A stretch of 64,000 nt of DNA from Melanocharis versteri (taxonomy: Eukaryota > Chordata > Aves > Passeriformes > Melanocharitidae): positions 434,001-498,000 of the forward strand of contig VZTG01010608.1 in the NCBI GenBank assembly GCA_013397845.1, written 5' to 3'. A program made the translations under genes and the position numbers. Below the pieces are notes generated by a model, which had not been told where the DNA came from, searched no databases, and was given only the letters and a program-made list of their open reading frames with translations. Numbering within the stretch: the stretch's first letter is position 1; every line of letters begins with the position of its first letter. Shown here piece by piece: positions 25,101 through 35,779 of the stretch.

Positions 25101-26890
25101 GATATTAGACTTTCTGGTGGGCAGCCCTCTGACGTGAGTGGTCAAATATGTCTAAATGTGTGAAACCACACTGAAAGTCAAAAACAGTGGCAACTTTTTT
25201 CCATATTTTGCCATAAATTGTTCAACTTTATCCTGCCATGTTGCTCTTATCTTGCAAGAAGCATCAGTCCTGGTTGGATGTCTGACATGACAAAGGAAAA
25301 AAAAAGCATATATTTCCTCAGGTCCCTCTTAAAGCAAAACGCTTTCTTAATCTTAGCCATAGGAATATAAAACAGTCAGAGAAAAGTTACGAAATTATAA
25401 ATGGTAAACAGTGTAGGGGAAAAAAACTGAAGTAAACCCATCTTCCAGATCTTCAGTCTTTGGGAACTAGAGATTAGATGTTTCTGGCATGTTTTCTTTA
25501 CTAAACCTGAGACAACCTGATTATATGTCCATGTCCTTAAACCACTCTGAACTTTGTATTTGCTCCGCAGCTTGCTTCCAAGCAAACACGATTTGTGCTG
25601 TCACAAGACATTCCTGGTAAAAACGTACTGAAACAGTGATCCCGGAGGCAATGATCCTCCAGACCCACCCATGAGGTCATCGCTGTGAGGTGGTTATAGC
25701 CACAGCCTTCAGGGGAACCTCCTGACAATGAGGCCGAGACCGTGTCTGTGTTTGCAATGTGTCCTGGTGGCTTGACCAAGGCACAGGATCCCCGTGTAAA
25801 CAGGGCAAGCCCTCTGCAAAGACTCAGAGAATTTATGGTTCAGTAATTCTGAAAAGACAATGCAATATTTGGAACATGAAGTAAAAAAGACGACCTACAA
25901 ATAAATAGATAAACAGCCCGTCCTAACAAACAAAATCCACTCGCAAATTAAGCTGTTTTTATGTTCAGGTGCTACTTCTGTTGTAGTTGGTTTTCAATTC
26001 ATAATTATCAGTCTCTGGAATTCCTTAACAAAGTTAATATAACTAGTAAGATCCTATGATCAGTGGAAAAACTGTTTGATGAGAAGTTCTGCCTTACAGT
26101 ATCAGAAAATATATCCACGTGTCTGGAGTTTTCAGTACATCATAAATCTCAAAATTTTTAAACCCCTTTTTTTTTTTCATTCAAGCTTTCTTTCTCCTTC
26201 TAGTCTTGGGGCTGTTATTCAGTAACATCCCATATCCAAAGCTGAAATATACTGCATTTGTATGGAAGAACATGGAGAGACTAGGGAGAAGGGAAGGTTT
26301 TCCACAAAATAAAAGCAATATAGTGTCTAAAAAGGCATCTTACAATATATTTTCTCTTTCTCAACAGAGCTGACAAATACCTTTCAAATAAATTTCCACA
26401 GGCTGCTGTTTTGTTTTTTTTTTTAATTCTACACATACATAATTTAATCACATAAAACTGTATGAAGACAGGTTTAAGAACCACAAAACAAATTAGAAAT
26501 ATGAGCAAATTTCATTGTATTATTGTATTTTTATTTATTTATAGATTAAAAAGAAAACCAAACAAGCATGGCCCGCTTCCCACCTCTCCAATTACTGAGT
26601 GTCTAGATTTCATGAAGAAAGAGTATAACAGCAAAGTCATTCTGCATGTGCTAAGCAGGCAGTTTTTAGTTAAAAACTAAAAACTAACAGCAGCAGAGTG
26701 CCTGATCACTGCTAGGTAAGAAAATGCCAAGAAAATGTAAAGCAAAGTTGCTTTTCTTTCCTCCTTTGTCCTCCTCGCTGCCTCTGCTTTTCCTATAGTG
26801 ATTGCTTCCTGCCCATTTTTCCAGTGTGTAAAACATCTGTGATTTGCTGCAAGCAGTCCCTATTTATATTGAGAACCACACAGCAGGTGC
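22153..26890. other. Unique AT-rich non-coding sequence
   Basis: No gene is supported. An 18-A run lies at 22885-22902. The part at 25640-25790 has more G+C and a few CpG but no recognisable frame or repeat. An 11-bp-arm hairpin at 26661-26685 is listed on its own. Confidence 0.5.
26661..26685. repeat. Perfect inverted repeat, 11-bp arms
   Basis: AGTTTTTAGTT at 26661-26671 and AACTAAAAACT at 26675-26685 are exact reverse complements around a three-base AAA loop. No U-run or gene next to it gives it a role. It is AT-rich, so a chance or slippage origin is possible. Confidence 0.9.
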
Positions 26891-26893
26891 CAC

Positions 26894-26914
26894 AAAAAAA
26901 AAAAAAAAAAAAAA
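26894..26914. repeat. Poly-A run (21 A)
   Basis: An uninterrupted A-run. No retroposon body or target duplication is apparent on either side. Confidence 0.9.
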
Positions 26915-27377
26915 GCAGGCAGCAAAGCATGAGTGTTATCCCATGACCCTGGAGGGTCATTTTACTTGTTATTGCACAATGCACGTGGGAAGGTTTCCTA
27001 TGAAAAGGCTGTGCATAGCCAGCAAGCAAGATACGACTTCCTTTTATCACAGAAAAATGCAGCTTCATAAAATACTTATTTCCCTGAAGGAAATACCTTT
27101 ACAAATAATTGATTATGTTAAATCCAGAAAGAGGCCGTGTTCAACAACTGCTTAATATAGTGTGTATTTTGAAGTAGGCATTATGAGATGTGAATTTTTT
27201 GTCCACAGTTATCATGTGAGCACAAACCCATTGTCGTGACTTTCATGCTTAATATCAGTACAGCTGTCAAAGCATAGTATTTCCCAACCAAAACGGAAAT
27301 GAAACCATTTCATTCTGAGCAAACATATCTGATTACCACAAGAATTCTAAACACAGTTTATAGCAAATATTACTCCA

Positions 27378-27378
<1 letters not shown>

Positions 27379-27422
<44 letters not shown>

Positions 27423-27441
27423 AAAAAAAGAGAGAAAAAAG
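27379..27441. repeat. Long poly-A tract (42 A) with GA-rich end
   Basis: There are 42 uninterrupted A at 27379-27420, then short A-runs broken by G. The flanks show no clear target-site duplication. It may be the tail of a retroposed RNA or an expanded A-run; length is likely to vary between individuals and assemblies. Confidence 0.88.
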
Positions 27442-27444
27442 GAT

Positions 27445-29820
27445 GTACTTCAATATTGCATAAATACCCTGCTCTTTGAACATAATTTTAGGAATTTGAT
27501 TAAGAGAATTTGCTGGATCTAACTGTAGCTCACCAATCCCTGCCAGCCTTGTTTCTTCTTCTGAGTCATATTTATTAGGTTCATTGAAAAAAAGTCTGAA
27601 GGCTCTTCCTTAAACTGGATATTTATTTAGCTTTCAGGTCTGCCCTTTTCCCTTCCCCCCACTACTGTTTCCAATGCAACTCATTGTGAGAACTAAAGCT
27701 GTGAAGCATGAAAGATTATGTCCTGATACAAGACAGTACTGGAGTTTTAACCTTCAGTGCTAATAAGATGGGTCCTAATTGTCCTCCCAAGTGTCTGCAA
27801 CAAAGCTAATTTCAGAGTGCCAAAGATAACCCCTGTAGATGACCTAATTAAATTCTTAGGAAAGCTATTATTTTTAAGATAAGGTGTTACAGCTATTGGC
27901 TGTTTAAAAACTGAAGTTTAAAATGCCTGGAAATGAGGCATCGGCAATTCCTAGTCAGTCAGAATTTTCCATTTGTGTCAGCTGTGTGTACAGAATTAGA
28001 AAAAGGGGACCATTCATCTTAATTTATTATGATTCAACACAAATTTCTGTAACAAACAAAATATTTGTTTCATGCAAACATATCAAATGGTTTAAATATA
28101 CATAGTGTATCTTTTCTGTGTTAATTAAATACATAACTGAATATACAGGGTGAATTGTTATGCTCAAAATAAAATTAGAGAAATTAAAGATGGGAGCTGT
28201 CTTCCCTCAGGTCAAGTAATTGCAAAATTATTCATGTCAATTCATTAGCTTTATTGAAAGCATTCCCAGACTGACCAAATCTCACTATGGTGATAGTACA
28301 TCTTACTCTTACAAGTGTTGTCTAGAGTGCTGATTTTAAGCCTTTGTAATATGTGTGCAGAATGCTTTACTTAATGTTGAACTAATATTTGGAACTGGTA
28401 TTGGGAAAATTTACAAATTGAATTGTCTAAGAGAAAAGCAATTTGTTTGCAATGAGCATCAGGGTGTTAAGATAAGGAGAGAAGCCTTCCCCCAGACAAG
28501 GTAGGATTATTCTGAAGAGCTGAAGAAGAAAGAGAAAAGCCCAAGGACAGCTTGAACAGCTTTCAACTATCAAGCCAGTGTGCCTGTTGTTAGATCAGTT
28601 GCTAACAGTGGCATGTCTCTTTTGTAGTAAAGGAAACCCACACTGACATCTTAACTTGCTAAACTAGCCACGGTTGTCATTTCATGCAAGGGAAGGAGGG
28701 AGTGGGGAAATGGAGAAAACATAAAAAATTAAAAACAAGAAAAAAGTGCCCTACGAGCACATCAAACCACTAAAGTAACTTGTTTTCTGTAAATACTGTA
28801 CATTTCGCTGACTTTGGATGCTGCGGGAAATGGACCCCATCTGGCAGGTTTTCTGTGTTTTAAGCAAAAATACAGTATTCCCCAAACTCATTCTTAAATA
28901 GTCTTCAGATTTTTCACACTTAGATGGATTTTTTCTTTTCAGTATATTCTTTTAAGTTCTAAGAGCCCCCAGTGTCTTTGTTTTCCCCTATCCTAAAATA
29001 AAGAATTGTAACAATGAATACTTATACCCTATGTAAAAAGAGTGTGAATGTTTCTCTTTTAGGAGCACTTCTAACATATTCCAACTTACTTTAAATTGTG
29101 CACATTTTAAAAGCAAATATGCTAATAAGTGCATCACTTTTGATTGTACGTGTAAATCAAGAAAGAAACTGCTTTAACTCACTGCATAAGAAGAAAACCG
29201 AGCTGAATGAATTCTCTTGCTTGAGTGCTAAGCAATAAGGTTCAACAAGGCTAATAGGAGCTAAAGACTCTCAATCATCTCCGAGAATCACGTGTTTTGC
29301 AGGACCAGACTAACGCAGCAAGCAGGAACAACACAGAGATCCTCTACAGCTTAGGAGAGAGACCCGTTGTCAGGTTTCCTGTGCACACACTGGCCTTTGC
29401 AATCCCTTCTTCCATAATCAAAACAATGCTTTGCAAAAGGCACTGGCTCATGAGCCATCCTTGTACAAAAGCCCTGCTTGCTCTGAGCCCTGCTCATCAT
29501 GCTTCACTGACAGCCGATTTTTGCCCTCTGAAGGGAGGGTTTGGTGGAAAAATTCTCACAACATTACTAGTTTTGCACTTACACGACAGTCATTACTTAA
29601 ACCAGTGGGGATTGTCTGTGACAATTTCCACCTGCATCAACTAATACACTAAGGAATAAACAATTAACAAAAGGTAAAACAAGACTTTTCGATTTTGTTT
29701 TTGATAATTTAAATAAAATTAATCAAAAGAAAAGTTGAGATATTAATTTCTTTTGGCATTACTTCTATAGCACAGTTCAGTTATGCAATTCTGCAATGTT
29801 TGGGTATGCACAGGCTTTCT
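27445..29820. other. Unique AT-rich non-coding sequence
   Basis: No gene or repeat is supported. The block at 28190-28290 (AGTAATTGCAAAATTATTC, GTCAATTCATTAGC) has the texture of a conserved non-coding element. Two overlapping open frames at 29297-29652 (115 and 73 codons) have no recognisable motif and start at ordinary ATGs. Confidence 0.5.
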
Positions 29821-29824
29821 TCAC

Positions 29825-29965
29825 AGCCTTCAATTCCCACAACTTCTTCCAAGAGGTGATTAAAAAAATCCATTCTCAAATGTGAAGTTAACGAAACCAT
29901 AAACTGAGGCTCAAAAGTGCTTCCTTTACTGAATTTGTTAGAGTCACATCAACCTGACAAGCAGG
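29825..29965 (-). mobile_element. Possible second MIR-like remnant
   Basis: On the plus strand the words CCCACAACTTC, AAGAGGTGATTA, then AAACTGAGGCTC (about 29902-29913) and TAGAGTCACATCAAC occur in the same order as reversed MIR (CTCACAAC...ATGAGGTA...AAACTGAGGCAC...AGGTCACACAGC). The match is weak and partly AT-rich, so this is a hint and not a firm call. Confidence 0.3.
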
Positions 29966-29969
29966 GGTC

Positions 29970-32930
29970 ACTGAAGATCAACCCTCAAATGTTCACATCC
30001 CTGTGGAGAATGGGACATTATTAATATTTTTGTATAGAAGAACTCCTGAGTGAAGCAGACTCTCTCAGTGATGAAATGAAAAGGGTATTCCACTGTGTAC
30101 TGTGAAATATATTATGTATCTTCCACATAGTTGGTTGGGGATCAACTGCCAGCTTCTTCACGGTGTGAGCTCTTGATTGAAGCACCAGCTGTGTTCAAGG
30201 GATTGAAAGAGACCTTGAAAATGGCAAAGCAAGACCCAGCATTCAGCGCTGACAAAACAAAACTGACAAGAGAGGCAATAGCTATTCTTTCTGAGTGCTC
30301 ATCATAGGAAATGTCATTGAAAAGAAAGAAGAAAGAGAAAGGGGGTGGGAGAAATCAAACAGGGGTTTTAGTATGACTTGAATATGCTCTTCTGTTTTCT
30401 CACACTTTTTTGTTGTTGTTTCTAATTGGGAAAAAAGAAATGTAACTTAAAGCTTGAAGAAAAATTAAAATGCAGGAGACAGATGAGAAAAAGCCTCTCT
30501 CTGTCAAAAGCATTCAGGAAGACTCTTGTTTGCTGCTTGTGAGAATTAGAGCTAACAGAGGCCATCAAGCTGTGGTGGTAGAAGTTGGGTGTGACGTAGA
30601 AAAAAAATGTAAGCCTACTGCATTACAAAGCTCACAGAAGAATTAAATTTGTAAGGGAGCTCTGAATCCTGGTAATTCCTACTGGAACAAAACAATCATA
30701 GTCCCTATTCAAATATCACTCTTCACTTAAAGTATGTCTGAGCTACTTATAACTCCTAGGAACTTAGAGTGGTATATTTTTGGAGGGCAGGAGGTATCTA
30801 AGGTCAGTATGCATCTGTTATGCAAAGACACATAAATATGCTTTTGACTTTCAAGACTTTTAATGGGGTTTTTTTTCCGCCCTGTAACTTTTTTTTTAAT
30901 GCGTGCAAGCCTGTTCTTTGGCAGGCAAAGTGTTGAAATGTCAATTGGTATCCCCTGGAGACTTCATTTCCACCGTCTGACACTGCCAACATCATCATGT
31001 GGTTCAGGGTTTATCTTTCCTGCTGTGACTGAGCTGGAAAATCTAAATCAGCCCTGTACAAAAGGTTGAGCAGAGGCCAGCTGTAATCAGATAGAAACTA
31101 TATTTTTGACCAAAAGACAGGAGGAAGAAGCAGGGGAATCACTTAGGAAACACTACATAGGCAGCTAATCTCTTACACTGGCTACATACAACATTCTGTT
31201 TAATAGACAGCTTAGCAGGTAAATGAGAGAGGGAAAGAAGTACTGTTGGAAGGGCAGTGGTAGAGCCTTACCCCGTCAGAAGCATACAGATTTTCAGGGG
31301 TAAAAAGCTGTACCAGAGAAAGACTCAGAGGAAACAGAGAGGATATTTCAAACAATTTTGCATGTGATTCTGTCATGACTTATCAGCCTATGTGGTCAAG
31401 TGAACAGGTCACTAGGCAGGGAAGTGGAGAAATTTATGCTTTATCTCTGGTTCTGCCACTGATCTAATCAACATCAGGTCAAAATTCTTCACCCACCCTC
31501 GACCACCTTATAATGCTTTTGTTCACAAGCTCTTTGGAAAAGAAGTGTTTTGTTTATAGCAGTGTAGTGTTTTGTCTGTCTCTTTAAGAAGGCAGATTCT
31601 AGGAAAGCTCACTCCCAATGCAAACAATTTAGTAATTATAATACATTTCAAACACAGATTAATAGTTCCACTGTGATACCAGTGTGACATTTTTCTGTGT
31701 TTGGTTTGCAGGCCAACACCTTTAACAGCATATTTGTTCAGTGAAAGATAGAGTGCTAGTCTACAGGGACTAGAAATGGCTTTGTCATTTTCTAGATGAC
31801 AGCTCTTATTTTCCAATGCTTTCTGGCAGAAGAATTACCATTAGCCTTCCATCTTTCTCAGCAAGACACTTGCTTATCTAGCTGCTGGAAATGCTTTTGT
31901 TTAAAATTCCTCTCATATAACTGCCATGGTTAGAAGAAAGGTTGCTTGGTTTACAAAACAAGCTCATGTTGCACTCTCTCTCTGATGCATCTGTAGCTAA
32001 AAACAGTCAAGAAACAGCTGAGGAGCAAAAATCCAGTTGTTAGGCATAAGAGTTCTTTTGTTAGGATAAAGAAAAGCAATAGCTTGTGCTGAGGGTTAAG
32101 GAACTCTTTCACTTCCTTGTTTGCAAGGGTGTATAAATGTGTCAATATTTGAAAGTAATACATGGAAATTTGAAGCTTAGGCAGATTGGAGTTGGTATGA
32201 CTATTTGGACTCAGATGGAAGCAGGACCTAATCCACATTAGATGTTTCAATTATCAAGCAAAGACAGTGTAATAAAATTGCACAAGCATATGCAAAGAAA
32301 GATTTGGCTAGAATATAGGTTAGAAAGAACAATTGTAAAGATCACCTTTGTGCTTGTCTAACCCTGAAGGCATTCTGCGCAGTAAAGTATTAATTCACGG
32401 TGTCACTACCCTTTCTAATTTCCTCCTTTTGTGCCTAGATGATAGCTGATAAATATCCAGACAAAAAATTATTAAAATCTTCCTTGTTGGTTTGGTCATT
32501 TCGAGATGCATGCAGGTTTTGGAAAGTATGGTATGAATAATCCATTGTGACAACTCCCACTCAGTCACTCAGTACCTCTGCTTCAGATAATGTTACCCTA
32601 GGATGACATTTACTGTAAACTGTGGTTTGTCAATAAATCAACACAATCGCTGATTTGAGAGCAAGCATTGTGGACTACAAGAAAAGCAAAATTGAGTGAA
32701 AAAGCAGTGGGTAAAAACTAGAAATTCTCAATCTTGTTTTCCTTTGTAGTGACGGATGTCAGTAAAATCGGCTGAAATAGAGCTGCATTTGTGCCTAATG
32801 TACAACAACGCTAATTTATGGTGGACAGAATAATTCCTGAGGCAAAATTAGAGTTAGCTAAAAGGTTCATAGTTCATTACTTCATTCTCCAAATAAATCA
32901 AAGGTAAAAAGGATGAAGTCAATCCAGAAC
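29970..32930. other. Unique AT-rich non-coding sequence
   Basis: No coding region or repeat is supported. If the exon candidate above it is real, this stretch lies downstream of that gene's poly-A site and is intergenic. Confidence 0.5.
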
Positions 32931-32951
32931 ATTTACAACTTTAGATTTTTT

Positions 32952-32957
32952 TTTAAT
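32952..32957 (-). promoter_or_regulatory. Candidate poly-A signal (ATTAAA)
   Basis: The minus strand reads TTTTATTAAAAAA here. ATTAAA is the second most common vertebrate polyadenylation hexamer, and a T/G-containing stretch follows 20-40 bases later (GTTGTAAATGTTCTGG). It would end a 3' UTR of about 250 bases for the exon candidate at 33187-33298. AT-rich DNA makes such hexamers common, so it counts only together with the exon. Confidence 0.3.
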
Positions 32958-33186
32958 AAAAGAGCTTTTCTGCAGTACACCAACAGCTACAAACTCACTT
33001 TATCATCACAGAAATACAATTTACAGCACATAACTGTAAGTCATCTATAAGTAAAGAGGCTTCATGTTATTTATGTAGGAACCACAAATAGATTTCAAGA
33101 AAAGGGAGCTTATTTTCAGTCTCACAGAATAGGCAAATCTTTGGATTCTGCATATTCACACACACATGTGCAAAATCACAGTCACG

Positions 33187-33298
33187 TTAGTTCTGAAAGA
33201 AATAAGGGTCTTCTCCTCTGGCCACGGAACTCCCCAGGGAAATAGCACGTCTTCTTCGAAGGGCTTTGATGGAGTCCACTGCTTGGCCCAGATGAAAA
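33187..33298 (-). CDS. Candidate terminal coding exon, protein not recognised
   Basis: Read on the minus strand, a splice-acceptor-like site (pyrimidine-rich TTTTTTGTACTTGCTATTTTC upstream in short pieces, then CAACAG) ends at 33299. The next 112 bases carry one base of a split codon, 36 codons and a TAA stop at 33187-33189. The peptide begins FHLGQAVDSIKAL, continues with four arginines and ends GEDPYFFQN. Arginine codons CGA and CGT and other CpG are used, which is unusual for the AT-rich surroundings. The same frame is open upstream to about 33355, so a different acceptor (near 33342) is possible. An ATTAAA signal follows about 230 bases after the stop. I do not recognise the family, no other exon was found in the window, and a chance open frame is a real alternative. 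Confidence 0.33.
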
Positions 33299-33473
33299 CT
33301 GTTGGTGAAAGTTTTTTCAGAAAATAGCAAGTACAAAAAACTGGTTCCAGGAACTCACTGGTTCAGCAAAACTGTCTCTGTGTGACGTCTTCAGCTCTAG
33401 GAAAGATTTCGTGTTTACAACAGACTTTTTACAACAAGGTGGAATTAATTGTTCGATTTGAAAAAAAATACCC

Positions 33474-33537
33474 GTCTTCACATCACTAGTAGTCACTCTT
33501 TGTTTTTTTAATTGCTAGCATGTTTTCTTCATGACAC
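33474..33537. repeat. Unknown dispersed repeat pair, copy 1
   Basis: It matches 34334-34397 in direct orientation at about 54 of 64 positions, with most differences being transitions. Weaker similarity (TTCGA then an A-run) extends the match left to about 33453. The flanking DNA does not match, so it is not a simple 860-bp tandem duplication. The element is not CR1 and the family is unknown to me. Confidence 0.7.
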
Positions 33538-33547
33538 GTAACACACT

Positions 33548-33560
33548 AAAAAAAAAAAAA
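33548..33560. repeat. Poly-A run (13 A)
   Basis: A short A-run begins ten bases after repeat copy 1 and is followed by A-rich TAAATAAAAAG. It may be a remnant tail of that repeat, but copy 2 has no such tail. Confidence 0.7.
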
Positions 33561-34333
33561 TAAATAAAAAGAAGGAAAAAAACAACATACATAACTGTGA
33601 GAAATGAAAATGAATTGTGACTCTTTTTCCAACCAGAGTCCTGTTTTACTCTAAGTCCTACTGAAAAGCTTTAGTTGCTCACCAGCTGCCCCAGCTACAT
33701 CTTTGACCCTTGCTGATCTTTTTGAGTACCATTTTGTCAAGCTCTCCCTTGAAATCTACTATTCAGCTGTTCTTTGGTGTATTTCTTTCTTCAATACATG
33801 GTATTTAACAGCTGTGATTAATCAACTTTTTCAAAGCAAAGTATTGTTTGGTTTAAACATAAGGAACAAACCAAGAACAAAAGAAACAAGCCTTTTGTAG
33901 ATCTCTAAAACCACTAACTGCTCAGCATGTCTGAGCAGGAACAAGGGAGAATTTAGCTATTCAGTCAGATTTCCAAACGGGGTAATTTTACAAGGGCTCT
34001 CCGTATTTCTCAATAGCTCTCCACTTATCTGATAGGCTGCTCAGTCTCCAGATGGCAATTTTTTTCCTTCCCTCTTTTCAATTTGCTCTGGGCTGTGCTT
34101 CCCCTCACCAATCAGCAGACCTGTTCCCTGTGTAACTGAAGACAATCTGCTTGGCTATTTCAGTCACAACACAGCCCAACCTGTATTTCCATCTTGACAA
34201 ACCTGCAGCTGTTTTAGAGATGGTGTGCCTGTAGCAGTTTAAGAACACCCTTCTCTGTGAATATGGCAAGTTTCTTCAGAAATATAGCTATATCCACAGA
34301 TAAAAGGCAATAATGAATTCGAAAAAAACCCCC

Positions 34334-34397
34334 ATCTTCACATTACTGGTAGTTACTCTTTGCTTTTCTAATTGTTAGCATGGTTACTTCATAACAC
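34334..34397. repeat. Unknown dispersed repeat pair, copy 2
   Basis: This is the partner of 33474-33537, 860 bases away, in the same orientation. Shared words include ATCTTCACAT, TAGTTACTCTTTG and TTAGCATG with scattered substitutions. Confidence 0.7.
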
Positions 34398-34516
34398 ATC
34401 CATCAGCTCTTACTCAGATATGATATGGCAGTAGCAGTAACATTCTTTTTTTAGATCGTTAGAACTTCCCTTACCTGGGAAGTTTGACAGTATGTGTGTC
34501 AGGACAAGCTTTTCAT

Positions 34517-34732
34517 AGATCTATACCTATCTATCTATATCTATATCTATATCATCTATATCTATACCTATATCATCTATCTATATAATCTATATCTATT
34601 GATCTGTATCTATGTCTATGTCTATGTCTATGTCTATATCTATATCTATATATATCGATATCGATATCAATATCGATATGGATATCTAATCTATATCTTT
34701 ATCTGTATCTTTCTATATCATCTATCTATCTG
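34517..34732. repeat. Compound TATC / CTATAT / CGATAT microsatellite
   Basis: Over about 215 bases the units TATC, CTATAT, CTATGT and CGATAT/GATATC follow each other. The part at about 34650-34686 is a run of self-complementary GATATC and ATCGAT words. A chance open frame reads it as tyrosine-isoleucine repeats; it is not a gene. Such tracts mutate quickly by slippage. Confidence 0.93.
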
Positions 34733-35419
34733 CTCTCTTGTGAAGAAGTTCTGGAAACACCCCAGGTCATCAGCTACAGAGTGAATAGGTTCTGTCACAC
34801 CTCTCTCCTAGTTATGCCAGAACTGTTGATTGACATTAATTGCTACACCTCACCTCTCCATACACATCCCCTCTCCTTTCCAAAAGGCACAACATGGCAT
34901 TGAAATTTCCACTCCAACTTTATAGATTTGTAGCCTGTGTATCTCAATAGCAGGTTTTCATGAATGGTAGAAAAACCCTTCTAAACATTGCCTGTCTCCA
35001 GAAGAAAATAATAGAATTGAAGAAAAGGCGTTTTCTGCCTCAGTTGAAAATCTCAGTTCAACTGCAGGTTAGAAGTGCTTTACTGATTGGGAATAGGATT
35101 AGGATTAAGATCTGCTGTTTATCATGTTTGAGTTTGTGTGCTTCTGTGGGTTTTTCTCTGCTCTGAAATTGATAGTAGTGTCATATTTCACAAACACAGA
35201 TCAGATCTGTGAGAAAAGCAGTCTTTCTTTTTAGAAAGTACTTACTCAGCCATGAAAGCAGTTGTTCATTTGATACTACACACTATAGTAGAATGCACCT
35301 GGACTCTCCTGGGAAAAATGTCACACAAGACACCATCTGCTGAAATGTGTAGATCTTAGAGGTTCAGTAAACCAGCTTTAAATTTGTTTGCAAATGCACA
35401 TCGATGAAAACTCATCTCC

Positions 35420-35446
35420 TTTCAACTGTGTTTTACACAGTTGAAA
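35420..35446. repeat. Perfect hairpin, 12-bp arms and 3-base loop
   Basis: TTTCAACTGTGT at 35420-35431 and ACACAGTTGAAA at 35435-35446 are exact reverse complements around TTT. Each arm carries a CAACTG/CAGTTG word, which is both an E-box-type sequence and a MYB-type site. It is not next to a recognised gene. The arms are mixed sequence, which makes pure chance less likely than for AT-only palindromes. Confidence 0.92.
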
Positions 35447-35684
35447 ATCACAAAAAGGTCTATATTTTTGATCTACAAATAGCTAATAACAATTTGAATT
35501 CATTTGTTTTATAGGGACATGCCTTTATAGACATCATCTATGTTTATGCAAATTCACTTGCCATGATATATTCTGGCATTGACTAAGTTTAGACAGGAAA
35601 ATATAGAATGTAGAATATAGATAGAATGTGCAGAGCAGTTTGTTCTGTGCAACCACTTATATTTTGTTCTTTGGGGTTTTTGTT

Positions 35685-35769
35685 CCTTCCCCCACCACCC
35701 CCGCCCCCCCCCNTTGTCCCCCCCCCCCCCCCCCCCCCCCCCCCTCCTTTTTTTTTTTGTTTTTTTTTT
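35685..35769. repeat. Homopyrimidine tract (C-run then T-run) with one ambiguous base
   Basis: Apart from a few single interruptions the plus strand holds only C and T. It includes 27 C at 35718-35744 and T-runs to 35769. The only N of the window is at 35713, a sign that sequencing or assembly failed here. The minus strand is G-rich and could form a quadruplex, and the whole tract could form a triplex. True length is uncertain. Confidence 0.9.
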
Positions 35770-35779
35770 ACACAGCCTA

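Noticed and set aside
34494..34784. 96-codon tyrosine/isoleucine-rich frame
   Set aside because: It is the translation of the TATC microsatellite.
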